Translations under genes and position numbers: made by a program | In this document: positions 22,017 through 31,212 of the stretch, one piece after another | Position numbering within the stretch: position 1 is the stretch's first letter | How the letters are laid out: each line of letters begins with the position of its first letter | NCBI GenBank assembly: GCA_039914705.1 | Contig: JBDSOT010000087.1 | Span: 1 to 32,793, forward strand | Direction of reading: 5' to 3' | DNA from: JBDSTW01 sp039914705 | Lineage (GTDB): Bacteria; Pseudomonadota; Gammaproteobacteria; SURF-13 | DNA length: 32,793 nucleotides | The notes under the pieces: model-generated | The model's database searches: none | Told to the model about the DNA's origin: nothing | Seen by the model: the letters and a program-made list of their open reading frames with translations, nothing else

Positions 22017-24122
22017 CTGGCGACCGCGCAGAATATTTCCATCACGCACCTCAAGGGTATCGGGCCGCGCCAGGCGGAGCGCTTCGCGCGCCTCAACATC
22101 CGTAGCGTGCAGGATTTGCTGTTTCATCTTCCGCTGCGCTATCAGGATCGCACTCGCGTTCTGCCCATCGGGGCGCTGCGGCTGGGTGATGAGGCCGTGA
22201 TTGAGGGTGAGGTGCAACTGACCGATGTGCGTTTCGGCCGCCGCCGCACCTTGCTGTGCCGTGTGAGCGACGGCACGGGTACCCTTACACTGCGCTTTTT
22301 TCATTTCTCCGCCGCGCAACAGGCAGCCTTGGGACGCGGTGTAAAATTGCGCTGCTTCGGCGAGGTGCGCAACGGTCCCGCCACGCTGGAGATGGTGCAC
22401 CCTGAATACCAGCGTGTCGACGCCCTTGCACAGGACGCACCTGAAAGGCAGCTCACTTCGGTGCCGGAGTTTCTCACGCCCATCTATCCGGCCACCGAAG
22501 GCGTGCAGCAACTTAGCCTGCGCGCGCTCACCGGGCAGGCCCTGAAACTATTGCACGCGGGCACGCTGGTGCTTGAAGAATGGTTACCGGCCGCCGTGCT
22601 AGCATCCTTGCAACTGCCTTCACTCGGCGAGGCCGTTGCCTACGTGCACTACCCGCCACCCGATGCGCCGCTGACCCTGCTCGAACAAGGCCAGCACCCG
22701 GCACAGCGCCGCTTGGCCTTCGAAGAATTGCTCGCTCACCATCTTAGCCTGCGCCTGCTGCGCAACCAGGTGCAACGCCAGACTGCACCCGCACTCGACG
22801 CCCCCGGGAAATTAATTGCGGCCCTGCTGTGCGCGTTGCCATTCACGTTAACCCATGCACAGCAACGCGTGATCGGCGAGATCCGCCACGACCTGCGCCG
22901 CGCTACGCCGATGCAGCGTTTGGTGCAGGGCGACGTTGGCTCCGGTAAGACACTGGTTGCCGCCTGCGCCATCCTGCATAGCGTCGAGGCCGGCTACCAG
23001 ACGGTCATCATGGCACCCACTGAATTGCTCGCCGAACAACATCTCTATAACTTTACGCAGTGGCTGGCACCCTTGAATATCGAAGTTGCCGGCCTGTCGG
23101 GCAAACTCAAGGGCGCGGCGCGTGCGGCACTGATCGCGAACATCGCATCCGGAGAGGCGCGCGTGGTCGTAGGCACTCATGCCTTGTTTCAGGAAGGCGT
23201 CAGCTTTCCAAAACTCGGCCTCGTGGTAATCGATGAACAGCATCGCTTCGGCGTGCATCAGCGCCTCGCGCTGCGCGAGAAGGGCTACAGCGATGGCCGC
23301 TATCCGCATCAACTCATCATGACGGCGACGCCGATCCCGCGCACGCTGGCAATGACCACCTACGCCGACCTCGACATCTCCATCATCAATGAATTGCCAC
23401 CCGGCAGGACGCCGGTAGAGACCGTAGTGATTTCCGATCAGCGCCGTGCTGAAATTGTCATGCGTGTGCATAACATCTGCCGCGCCGGACGCCAGGTTTA
23501 TTGGGTATGTACACTCATCGAAGAGTCCGAGGTATTGCAATGCCAGGCGGCCACGGATACCGCGACCAAGCTTGCCGAGGCGCTGCCGGAACTGCGCGTC
23601 GGCCTGGTGCACGGGCGCATGAAGGCTGCGGAAAAAGGCCGGATGATGCAGGATTTCAAGGCGGGACTTATTGACTTGCTGGTAGCCACCACGGTCATCG
23701 AGGTTGGCGTGGATGTGCCCAATGCCAGCCTTATGATTATTGAAAACGCCGAACGTCTGGGCCTCGCACAACTGCATCAATTACGCGGGCGCGTTGGACG
23801 CGGCAGCGAGGCTAGCCATTGCGTGTTGATGTACCGTAACCCGATCTCCGCGCCGGCCAGGGAGCGACTCGCTGCCCTGCGCGCCACTAACGACGGCTTC
23901 GAGATCGCGCGCCGCGATCTCGAATTACGCGGCCCCGGCGAGGTGTTGGGCACACGCCAGACCGGCGTGCTGCAATTGCACATCGCCGATCTGATCCGTG
24001 ATCAGGATCTGGTAAGCGCGGTAGAAAGCGCCGCCGCGCTTTTATTGCAAGACTACCCTACCCATGTACAACCGCTCATAAAGCGCTGGTTGAATAACGC
24101 GGCCCAATATGGTGAAGTCTAG
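22017..24122 (+). CDS. recG: ATP-dependent DNA helicase RecG, with a non-canonical start codon
   Basis: RecG remodels stalled forks and branched DNA. Motifs include Walker A GDVGSGKT (about residue 305), DEQH (about 406), TATPIPRT and the C-terminal TRG-like region; the wedge domain is N-terminal. The first ATG, GTG or TTG in frame is GTG 22107, but it would remove a conserved start: the frame upstream reads ISITHLKGIGPRQAERFARL, the helix that opens RecG. The frame is open back to a stop at 21882 yet contains no ATG, GTG or TTG. A CTG at 22017 gives 701 residues and places QDLLFHLPLRY at the same distance from the N-terminus as in E. coli RecG. The CTG start is inference; a missed base or start mutation is an alternative. 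Confidence 0.9.
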   Translation: MATAQNISITHLKGIGPRQAERFARLNIRSVQDLLFHLPLRYQDRTRVLPIGALRLGDEAVIEGEVQLTDVRFGRRRTLLCRVSDGTGTLTLRFFHFSAAQQAALGRGVKLRCFGEVRNGPATLEMVHPEYQRVDALAQDAPERQLTSVPEFLTPIYPATEGVQQLSLRALTGQALKLLHAGTLVLEEWLPAAVLASLQLPSLGEAVAYVHYPPPDAPLTLLEQGQHPAQRRLAFEELLAHHLSLRLLRNQVQRQTAPALDAPGKLIAALLCALPFTLTHAQQRVIGEIRHDLRRATPMQRLVQGDVGSGKTLVAACAILHSVEAGYQTVIMAPTELLAEQHLYNFTQWLAPLNIEVAGLSGKLKGAARAALIANIASGEARVVVGTHALFQEGVSFPKLGLVVIDEQHRFGVHQRLALREKGYSDGRYPHQLIMTATPIPRTLAMTTYADLDISIINELPPGRTPVETVVISDQRRAEIVMRVHNICRAGRQVYWVCTLIEESEVLQCQAATDTATKLAEALPELRVGLVHGRMKAAEKGRMMQDFKAGLIDLLVATTVIEVGVDVPNASLMIIENAERLGLAQLHQLRGRVGRGSEASHCVLMYRNPISAPARERLAALRATNDGFEIARRDLELRGPGEVLGTRQTGVLQLHIADLIRDQDLVSAVESAAALLLQDYPTHVQPLIKRWLNNAAQYGEV

Positions 24123-24194
24123 TAATCATAATATGTCTACCTTAGACCTCATGTGGCTATTTTAGTGTCGAGCTATGCTGCCCCAGGATAAATA

Positions 24195-25103
24195 ATGCCG
24201 GTACCCGACTTTCAGACAATAATGCTCCCGTTAGTCAACTTTTGCCGCGATCAGCGGGAGCATACAAATCGAGAGAGCCTTGCTTTCCTTGCGGAAAAAT
24301 TCAATCTAACCGATGAAGAGAGAAACGAGCTTCTTCCCAGCGGTCAGCAGGCGGTCTTTGACAATCGCGTCGCGTGGGCGCGTGCACACCTGAAAATGGC
24401 CAAAATTCTCGAGAATATTCAAAGAGGAGTTTTTAAAATTACCCCGCGAGGTATGGACTTACTAAATAGAAATCCAGAATTTATAAATCTCAAATTACTT
24501 CAGCAATTTCCTGAATACCTGGAGGCCCGAAATCGCCGGAAATTGAAAAATGAATCTCCGGTAGAAGCCGATCAAGAGCAAAGCCAAACACCTGAAGAAA
24601 TCCTGGAGGATGCTTATCAAAGTATAAAAAATGCTTTGGCCAACGAGCTTGTACAACAAATCAAGATAAGCTCACCGCGATTTTTTGAAAAACTTGTCGT
24701 CGAACTTCTTGTAAAGATGGGTTATGGAGGAACCAGAAAAGATGCCGGCAGGGCGATTGGCAGGAGCGGTGATGAAGGGATCGACGGAATTATAAATGAG
24801 GATAGGCTCGGCTTGGATGTAATCTACATTCAAGCAAAGCGTTGGGCAAATACAATAGGGAGGCCTGACATTCAGAAGTTTGCCGGGGCACTACAAGGTC
24901 AACGTGCGCGCAAAGGGATATTCATAACAACATCAAATTTTTCAAAAGAAGCGGAGGACTATGCCTCAAGAATAGAAAATAGAATTATTCTTATTGATGG
25001 AGAGTATCTTGCCCAGTTGATGATAGACCATGGCGTGGGCGTTACATCAGTTGCCGCATATGAAATCAAAAGAATAGATTCAGACTATTTTGCTGAAGAA
25101 TAA
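24195..25103 (+). CDS. Mrr-type restriction endonuclease
   Basis: The 302-residue protein has an N-terminal Mrr winged-helix region (RVAWARAHLKMAKILEN...ITPRGMDLL), a linker rich in Glu and Gln at about 110-135, and a C-terminal Mrr catalytic domain: FEKLVVELLVKMGYGG, GDEGIDGIINED, and VIYIQAKRW followed by QKFAGAL and GIFITTSNFS. The D...QAK residues form the PD-(D/E)xK nuclease core. Mrr proteins are type IV enzymes that cleave modified foreign DNA, usually methylated, so no partner methylase is needed. The gene is clearly more AT-rich than its neighbours, and codon use leans to A/T endings, which suggests lateral acquisition between recG and mtgA. AGGA lies before the ATG. Confidence 0.92.
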   Translation: MPVPDFQTIMLPLVNFCRDQREHTNRESLAFLAEKFNLTDEERNELLPSGQQAVFDNRVAWARAHLKMAKILENIQRGVFKITPRGMDLLNRNPEFINLKLLQQFPEYLEARNRRKLKNESPVEADQEQSQTPEEILEDAYQSIKNALANELVQQIKISSPRFFEKLVVELLVKMGYGGTRKDAGRAIGRSGDEGIDGIINEDRLGLDVIYIQAKRWANTIGRPDIQKFAGALQGQRARKGIFITTSNFSKEAEDYASRIENRIILIDGEYLAQLMIDHGVGVTSVAAYEIKRIDSDYFAEE

Positions 25104-25110
25104 CGCTATT

Positions 25111-25848
25111 GTGAAACTGTTATCTCGGCGCATGAAGTCCGTCAAAAAGTTTTTCGGATCCGGCTCACGCCTGTTGTTCAAGATCGCCATTGCATTTTTT
25201 TTATTCACCATCGGGCTGGTTTTGCTGTTTAAGTGGATCGATCCGCCGGCGACGTCGGTGATGATTATAAATTATATTGATGCGCGCTTTGCCGACGGCC
25301 AGAAAAAATCCCTCATCAAATATCAATGGGTGGATTACAATGATATTTCGCCTTACATGCCGCTCGCCGTCATCGCCGCAGAAGATCAAACCTTTCCTTT
25401 TCACAATGGCTTCGATTTCAGGGCGATGAAGATCGCCTTTAAACTTAATCGCGAAGGGAAATCGATTCGCGGCGCCAGCACGATCAGCCAGCAGGTAGCC
25501 AAGAATTTATTTCTCTGGCTGGGCCGTAGTTATTTGCGCAAGGGGTTGGAGGCGTATTTCACTTTACTGATTGAAACCTTATGGTCAAAGCAACGCATAC
25601 TTGAGGTTTATATGAACATTGCGGGTATGGGAAATAACATGTTCGGTGCCGGTGCGGCGAGCCAATATTTTTTTAAAAAACCTGCGAGCATGCTATCTCC
25701 ACACGAGGCGGCGTTGCTTGCCGCAGTGTTGCCCAGCCCATCGCGCCTGAAAGCAGCGCGACCTTCTGCTTATCTTCGTGAGCGGCAACGGTGGATTTTA
25801 ACGCACATGAATTTACTGGGCGGCATCGGCTATCTGAAAAATATTTAG
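25111..25848 (+). CDS. mtgA: Monofunctional biosynthetic peptidoglycan transglycosylase
   Basis: MtgA polymerises lipid II into glycan strands at the periplasmic face of the inner membrane. The product has an N-terminal membrane helix (about residues 24-42 from this start) and a single GT51 domain: IAAEDQTFPFHNGFDF holds the catalytic glutamate, RGASTISQQVAKNLFLW is the second signature, and MNIAGMGNNMFGAGAASQYFF and LAAVLPSPSRL follow. There is no transpeptidase domain. The start is ambiguous: GTG 25111 is 7 bases after the Mrr stop, ATG 25132 is in frame, and a TTG at 25090 also opens the frame. Confidence 0.95.
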   Translation: MKLLSRRMKSVKKFFGSGSRLLFKIAIAFFLFTIGLVLLFKWIDPPATSVMIINYIDARFADGQKKSLIKYQWVDYNDISPYMPLAVIAAEDQTFPFHNGFDFRAMKIAFKLNREGKSIRGASTISQQVAKNLFLWLGRSYLRKGLEAYFTLLIETLWSKQRILEVYMNIAGMGNNMFGAGAASQYFFKKPASMLSPHEAALLAAVLPSPSRLKAARPSAYLRERQRWILTHMNLLGGIGYLKNI

Positions 25849-25920
25849 TGCGGTGCCGTTTATTTTCTGCCGCCGCGTTAGCCATTTATTTAGAAAATTA
25901 TTTCCTTTAACAAGCATGAC

Positions 25921-26484
25921 ATGAATCTAACCGGTACCCGTATTAATCCATCGTGGCGAAAACCCGGTTGCCTGTTACGCTCGAACTTTCCGGAGAATAT
26001 CTGGGGTTGGCTGCTTGATACTTCTTCACTTACACTCAGATTGCAAAATACTTATGGCGGTGAATTTAAGGTGCAGTTGCTTAATCAGGGTTGGGCGCGT
26101 CCCTGCCGCGAAGAGGCGCGCATTCTGGGTCTGCGCACCGGGGCTTTCGCCAATGTGCGCGAGGTGTATCTGTTGTGCCGTGGGCGACCTTGTGTGTTTG
26201 CGCGCACCGTTATCCCGGCGCGCACCCTGAGCGGAAAATACCGTCGCCTCACCCGCCTTGGCGGAAAATCGCTCGGTGCAGTGCTGTTCGCCGACAAATC
26301 CATGCGGCGCAGTAACCTGGAGATTGCTCACATTATGCCGGGTCAACATTTATTCGAGCGTGCATCTCATGGTCTGCCCGTCAAGCCACGCATTATTTGG
26401 GGAAGGCGGTCCTTGTTTCATCTGGCCGAAAAACCGCTGCTGCTGTCTGAAATTTTCTTACACGATATGCCGCAAAGCGTATGA
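25921..26484 (+). CDS. ubiC: Chorismate pyruvate-lyase
   Basis: UbiC converts chorismate to 4-hydroxybenzoate and pyruvate, the first committed step of ubiquinone synthesis. The 187-residue protein shows the family core REVYLLCRGRPCVFARTVIPARTL and the late glycine-rich GGKSLGAVLFADKSMRR. A UbiC-like N-terminus (SWRKPGCLL) precedes it. It overlaps ubiA by four bases (ATGA), so the two enzymes, which act in sequence, are translationally coupled. Confidence 0.92.
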   Translation: MNLTGTRINPSWRKPGCLLRSNFPENIWGWLLDTSSLTLRLQNTYGGEFKVQLLNQGWARPCREEARILGLRTGAFANVREVYLLCRGRPCVFARTVIPARTLSGKYRRLTRLGGKSLGAVLFADKSMRRSNLEIAHIMPGQHLFERASHGLPVKPRIIWGRRSLFHLAEKPLLLSEIFLHDMPQSV

Positions 26485-27347
26485 AAAACATGATTGATCG
26501 TCTGTATCAATATGCGCTGCTCATGCGGCTCCATCGTCCCATCGGGATTTTTCTGCTGCTGTGGCCAACCATGTGGGCACTATGGATTGCCGGTGACGGG
26601 CGGCCTGATCCGCTGGTAGTGACCGTGTTCGTGCTCGGCGTAATCCTGATGCGCTCGGCGGGCTGCGTTATCAATGATTATGCCGATCGCAATATCGACG
26701 CGCACGTAAAGCGCACTGCAGACCGGCCACTCGCGGCGGGCCGTGTAACAACAACTGAGGCGCTGAGTCTATTCGCAGCCCTGTGTCTCATTGCATTTGG
26801 CTTGGTATTGTTGATGAATAAGTTGACCATCGCCCTATCGTTTGTGGGCGTATTGCTCGCCGCAAGTTATCCATTTGCCAAACGCTATACGTATTTGCCG
26901 CAGGTGCACCTGGGGGCGGCCTTCGGCTGGGCCGTGCCCATGGCATTCGCGGCGCAGACCAATACATTGCCGCCCGTGGCATGGCTGCTGTTTATCGCCA
27001 CGCTATTATGGGCAACGGTTTACGATACGATGTATGCGATGGTGGATCGCGAGGACGACCTGCGCATCGGCGTGAAATCGACGGCTATTTTATTCGGCGA
27101 CGCTGATCGCATCATCATCGCTATTATTCAGCTCACGGTATTGATTATCCTCATCGCCGCTGGCCTGCAATTGAAGCTGGGCATTTATTATTATTCGGGC
27201 CTGCTGGCAGCAGCCGGTTTTTCACTCTACCAGCAATATTTAATCAAGGGCCGCGATCCGGCAAAATGTTTACAGGCCTTTCTCAATAATAACGGGTTTG
27301 GTCTCGCCGTCTTTTCCGGCATTGCGCTGCATTATTTATTGCGCTGA
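26481..27347 (+). CDS. ubiA: 4-hydroxybenzoate polyprenyltransferase
   Basis: UbiA transfers the polyprenyl chain to 4-hydroxybenzoate in the inner membrane. The 288-residue protein has about eight or nine membrane helices and both aspartate-rich metal/diphosphate motifs: NDYADRNIDAHVKRT (first) and YDTMYAMVDREDD (second), with RPLAAGR between them. The length is typical. It follows ubiC with an ATGA overlap. Ubiquinone is the likely electron source for the respiratory locus on the left. Confidence 0.97.
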   Translation: MKNMIDRLYQYALLMRLHRPIGIFLLLWPTMWALWIAGDGRPDPLVVTVFVLGVILMRSAGCVINDYADRNIDAHVKRTADRPLAAGRVTTTEALSLFAALCLIAFGLVLLMNKLTIALSFVGVLLAASYPFAKRYTYLPQVHLGAAFGWAVPMAFAAQTNTLPPVAWLLFIATLLWATVYDTMYAMVDREDDLRIGVKSTAILFGDADRIIIAIIQLTVLIILIAAGLQLKLGIYYYSGLLAAAGFSLYQQYLIKGRDPAKCLQAFLNNNGFGLAVFSGIALHYLLR

Positions 27348-27367
27348 CGACTGTCTTGGAGTTACGC

Positions 27368-30300
27368 ATGATATCAATGGCCTCCCTTAAATCACGCATG
27401 GCCTTACTCATTGTATTAATGAGCGGTGTGCCTTTTATGCCTCAACTAGCCAGCGCTGTGGAGTCTGGAGCTAGTACCCCCAATGCCGCTACGCGTACGG
27501 CCGAAAAAACCGCAGCTGAGGAGCTGGCGGCGCGGCGACAGACGATTGAAGAGGAGCAGGTCAACGTTGCGCGTGAGCGTCGCGAACTCAATGCCTTGCG
27601 CGAACAAAACACGCGGCAACTCAAGGCGCTTGATATCGGTCAGATTGTGCGCGCCACGGTTGAGCAGGCCGAGCTGGATGCGGACTCGGCGCGCGTCAAC
27701 CTCAGCGGCGTGGAGGTTGAACTGCAAAGCGCGGCGCAGAAGGTCGAGTCTCTGCGCGCGAGCATCGAAGCCTTGCAAGAACGTCTTGAGTCACTTAGCA
27801 ATAACCCCAGCGATACACTCGAGGCTCAACAAACGGCCGCTATGATCGGCGAAGACTTAGCCCTGCAGCAGCAATTTTTGACGCTCGAAGATCAACACCT
27901 CGCCAATCTTCAGGCGGCGCGCTTTATCGCGGGCCAGCGGCTCGAGATTGCCAGCAAATGGGCCGACGAACTGCGCAATCAGTACAAAATGGCGCGCGAG
28001 CTGAGCGATAAAGCCGCGCTCGGCCAATTGCAGGAGCGCATTCAAAGGGAACAGCAGCAATTGCTTGACGAAGTTGCCGATCTTCGTAAGCGCTTGAACA
28101 CCGCGCAGGGAACCTCGGGCGAGGCGCAAGACACGCGACGCAAGCTCAAAACCAGTCTGCTGGAAACCGAGGAACAGGCGCGGCTGAAGCAAACCGAACT
28201 TGCCCTGGCGCAGGCGCAGGCGCGACTGAACAGCGTGGAATCGGTACTCACCAACAGCGCGGCGGATACGGATGAACTGGCGACCACGGTGAAACAAGCC
28301 GATGCCTTATTACAGGAACTTGCCGCGCGCGCCGAATTTTTGCGCAATAAAACTGCGTTGGTAAAACAACAACAGGTTGCCATCATTAAAAGCCTGTCGG
28401 TGGCATCGCCTGAGCGCAAGCAGGCCATTCAGGATAGTCGCGTGCTTACGACGGTGTTGGATGATCTTGGCAAGCAGTCTAAGCAGCTGGCATTCTTAAC
28501 CGAGACCGCGCTCGACCGGCGCAACAAACTCAAGACACGTCACGAGCGCAGGGTGCGCGAGGGTTTATTGGTTCAACAAACCTTCCCGTCCGATTTAGCC
28601 GCCTGGCACGCCCTGGGCCGGGACTTCGCGACCCTGCCCGCGACCTTATGGCAAACCACATTCAGTAAACTCTTTGTTACCTTGCGCCAATCTACCACCC
28701 TCAATTTGGGATTGGTATTCCTGGTTGAGTTCGTCTGGCTGGGCCTGGTGCTGTGGGGTTATCGTTATCTCAGTCGTAGCGTTGCGCCGGTGTCGTCGTC
28801 CAACCCGGTTTTTATAACGCACGTGGTGCGCGTGAGTTCCCGTTTGCTGCGCGCCAACATTATCAGTGTCGCCACCATTGGTGCCTTATTTATCCTGTTT
28901 GTTTTGGCCAACATGCCACAGCCGGGATTCAGCATCTTCGTTTTATTTTCCATGGCGTGGCTAAGCTATACACTGGCCATTGATCTGGCGCATCTGCTGT
29001 TGCTCGACGGCTATTTTACGCAAGGCGTGACTTATCCGCGCCTGTACCGCGCGCTGCGCTGGGTGATGCTGGGGCTGGCCGTCCTCACACCTTTCACGCT
29101 GCTGGGACATTACACTGCGGCTTCGCCGATACTGCGCGACTTTACTGATCGCTTGTTCCTGCTGTTGTTGATACCCTGGCTGATTTTGATATTACGCAAG
29201 CGCGAACTTATTCTGGCACCTCTGCGTCTGGCCGCTACCGCGCGCTGGGCACAGACCAGCGAACGAATCGTAATTGTGTTAGCGCTTGCCCTGCTGACGA
29301 GCGCGCTGGTCGGCGTCGCCGGCTATATCAATCTTGCTTGGGCCATCGCGCTGTACGTCGGACTATTTTTAATCGTGCTGGCTGGCTGGCTGCTGTTGCG
29401 CGGCTTGTTGCGCGACGTGTTCAAGCTGCTTAAAAAACGTACCTTCTCCAGTAACTATGGCGTAGCCGGGCGTCAAACCTTTCTCGAAAATCTCGTCGAT
29501 CCGCTGGCGCGCGCCGCGCAGCTTGCGCTATTCATTATGGCCGGCATGGTCTTGTTCCATCTATACGGCTGGGACGCGGATTCGTCAGTGGTGCGCCATA
29601 CTAAAGAGGTGCTGTATACACCGCTGGTTATGGTTGATGGCAAGCCCATCACCATCTTCTCCATACTGCTGACCGCGCTCATCGTCTTCGCCGTGCTACG
29701 CGTGGGCGGCTGGAGCCGCGAACTCACTTATCGCTGGCTGTTTTACAAGATTACCAATAGCGGCACGCGCCACAGCCTATCCGTATTCACGCAATACGCC
29801 GTGGTATTGATCGGCTTCTTAATCGCGTTGCGCGTGCTCGGCATCAACCTCACCACGCTCACCGTGTTCGCCGGTGCACTCGGCGTGGGCATCGGTTTTG
29901 GTTTGCAGAATATCGCCAATAATTTCGTCAGCGGAATCTTGCTGCTCATCGAACGGCCGGTGCGTACCGGTGATACCGTCACCATCGGCCCCAATCAAGG
30001 CTCGGTCACGCGTATCGGTATTCGCTCGCTCACGGTGCAGACACCGGACAACCTTGAGGTGATTATCCCGAATGCCGATGTCATCTCGCATCCCTTCACC
30101 AACTGGACATTCAGCGACACCGTGGTGCGCACCACACTCACAATTGCCATAAGTCATCAGAACGATCTCCATCTGGCGAGCAGGCTCATCGAAGACATCC
30201 TGAAAAAACATTCTGCGATCATCCGCGCAACAACGGCCAATGTGTGGCTTGAAGAATTTAACAACGCCACAGCGCTATTTCGCATCAACTATCTTACCGA

Positions 30301-30466
30301 TTTATGCACCAGCAACACCGGCGAGGTGAAATCCGCCCTGCTGTTTCAAATCTGGGATAGCTTCAAGCAAGCGGGCATACGCTTCCCCGGCTGCCCGCCC
30401 GAGCCGTTTGCCCCGCTGGCGGCATTGCCCGGCGCTACACCGGTTACGCCGCCCGCAGCACTTTAG
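27368..30466 (+). CDS. Large mechanosensitive channel, MscK/KefA type
   Basis: The start is ATG 27368 (MISMASL), with GGAG 7 bases before it; the frame also opens at 27356 with TTG. The 1032-residue protein has a signal peptide (ending LASAVESG), about 400 residues of periplasmic coiled coil rich in Ala, Gln, Glu and Leu, then about 11 membrane helices in the order expected of MscK/MscM-type channels. A C-terminal MscS-type pore domain follows: TVFAGALGVGIGFGLQNIANN forms the pore helix, then ERPVRTGDTVTIG and LEVIIPNADVISHPFTNW. It opens on membrane tension to release solutes on hypo-osmotic shock. Whether it is closer to MscK or MscM cannot be decided by eye. Confidence 0.93.
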   Translation: MISMASLKSRMALLIVLMSGVPFMPQLASAVESGASTPNAATRTAEKTAAEELAARRQTIEEEQVNVARERRELNALREQNTRQLKALDIGQIVRATVEQAELDADSARVNLSGVEVELQSAAQKVESLRASIEALQERLESLSNNPSDTLEAQQTAAMIGEDLALQQQFLTLEDQHLANLQAARFIAGQRLEIASKWADELRNQYKMARELSDKAALGQLQERIQREQQQLLDEVADLRKRLNTAQGTSGEAQDTRRKLKTSLLETEEQARLKQTELALAQAQARLNSVESVLTNSAADTDELATTVKQADALLQELAARAEFLRNKTALVKQQQVAIIKSLSVASPERKQAIQDSRVLTTVLDDLGKQSKQLAFLTETALDRRNKLKTRHERRVREGLLVQQTFPSDLAAWHALGRDFATLPATLWQTTFSKLFVTLRQSTTLNLGLVFLVEFVWLGLVLWGYRYLSRSVAPVSSSNPVFITHVVRVSSRLLRANIISVATIGALFILFVLANMPQPGFSIFVLFSMAWLSYTLAIDLAHLLLLDGYFTQGVTYPRLYRALRWVMLGLAVLTPFTLLGHYTAASPILRDFTDRLFLLLLIPWLILILRKRELILAPLRLAATARWAQTSERIVIVLALALLTSALVGVAGYINLAWAIALYVGLFLIVLAGWLLLRGLLRDVFKLLKKRTFSSNYGVAGRQTFLENLVDPLARAAQLALFIMAGMVLFHLYGWDADSSVVRHTKEVLYTPLVMVDGKPITIFSILLTALIVFAVLRVGGWSRELTYRWLFYKITNSGTRHSLSVFTQYAVVLIGFLIALRVLGINLTTLTVFAGALGVGIGFGLQNIANNFVSGILLLIERPVRTGDTVTIGPNQGSVTRIGIRSLTVQTPDNLEVIIPNADVISHPFTNWTFSDTVVRTTLTIAISHQNDLHLASRLIEDILKKHSAIIRATTANVWLEEFNNATALFRINYLTDLCTSNTGEVKSALLFQIWDSFKQAGIRFPGCPPEPFAPLAALPGATPVTPPAAL

Positions 30467-30661
30467 TGCAGCGTTTTGCCGATGCGGGTATACTTACGAT
30501 CCACCCCTTGTATTTGGACCACAGTGCAAAGTACCGTGGCTTCGGAAGGAACCTAATCCCTGCTCGCCCGTCTAAACACTACGCGCGACAAGTATGGGAA
30601 TTCTTTTTTCTTTTATAACTAGCTTTAATCTTCACCTTATGATTTAAGGAGACACAACACC

Positions 30662-31141
30662 ATGAAAAAAATTCTGATTACTCTGGCCCTGTTGTTACCG
30701 CTGGCCGCCTGTCAAACAACCGATCAGTACGGCCGTACCTCCACTGGTATCAACAAACAGCAAACCGGTACCGTAGTCGGTGGCGTATTAGGCGGTGTGC
30801 TCGGTTCGCAAGTGGGCGGCGGCAAGGGTAAAACCATAGCCACTATCGGCGGCGCACTGCTCGGCGGTTTGCTGGGAAGCTCAGTCGGTGCCTCACTGGA
30901 TAGAAGTGATGAACTGCAAGCCTATAATGCCCTGGAAAACAATCGCACCAATCAGGTAAGCACCTGGCGCAACCCCGACACCGGCAGCCAGGTTGCCGTT
31001 ACGCCGACGCGAAGCTACACCGGTTCCTCCGGCCAAACCTGCCGCGAATACGACACCCGCGTAACCATCGACGGCAAGCGTGAGGATGCGCACGGTACGG
31101 CCTGCCGCCAGAGCGATGGCACCTGGCAGATCGTAAACTAA
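30662..31141 (+). CDS. Glycine-zipper outer-membrane lipoprotein (17 kDa surface-antigen type)
   Basis: The 159-residue protein has a lipoprotein signal (MKKILITLALLL, lipobox LAAC) followed by a glycine-zipper region at about residues 35-80 (GGVLGGVLGSQVGGGKGK and GGALLGGLLGSSVGASLD). It ends in a globular domain with GQTCREYDTRVTIDGKRE and GTACRQSDGTWQIV, a layout typical of Rickettsia-17-kDa/SmpA-like surface-antigen lipoproteins. The ribosome site is AAGGAGA about 12 bases before ATG. It probably sits in the outer membrane and helps envelope integrity. The 195-base gap before it has no clear promoter pair. Confidence 0.9.
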   Translation: MKKILITLALLLPLAACQTTDQYGRTSTGINKQQTGTVVGGVLGGVLGSQVGGGKGKTIATIGGALLGGLLGSSVGASLDRSDELQAYNALENNRTNQVSTWRNPDTGSQVAVTPTRSYTGSSGQTCREYDTRVTIDGKREDAHGTACRQSDGTWQIVN

Positions 31142-31172
31142 AAAGTTAACCGCACAGTTGCTGTTAACTGCG

Positions 31173-31209
31173 TAGCCCCTCCCATTAAAACGGGCGGGGC
31201 TATTTTTTT
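31173..31209 (+). terminator. Rho-independent terminator after the lipoprotein gene
   Basis: TAGCCCC pairs with GGGGCTA and an inner CCC/GGG extends the stem. Seven T residues follow. It lies 32 bases after the lipoprotein stop. The next gene begins only 4 bases beyond the T run. Confidence 0.9.
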
Positions 31210-31212
31210 GCC

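Noticed and set aside
22848..23780. Long antisense frame (310 codons) inside recG
   Set aside because: It is a shadow of the GC-rich recG codons, with no ribosome site or recognisable domain.
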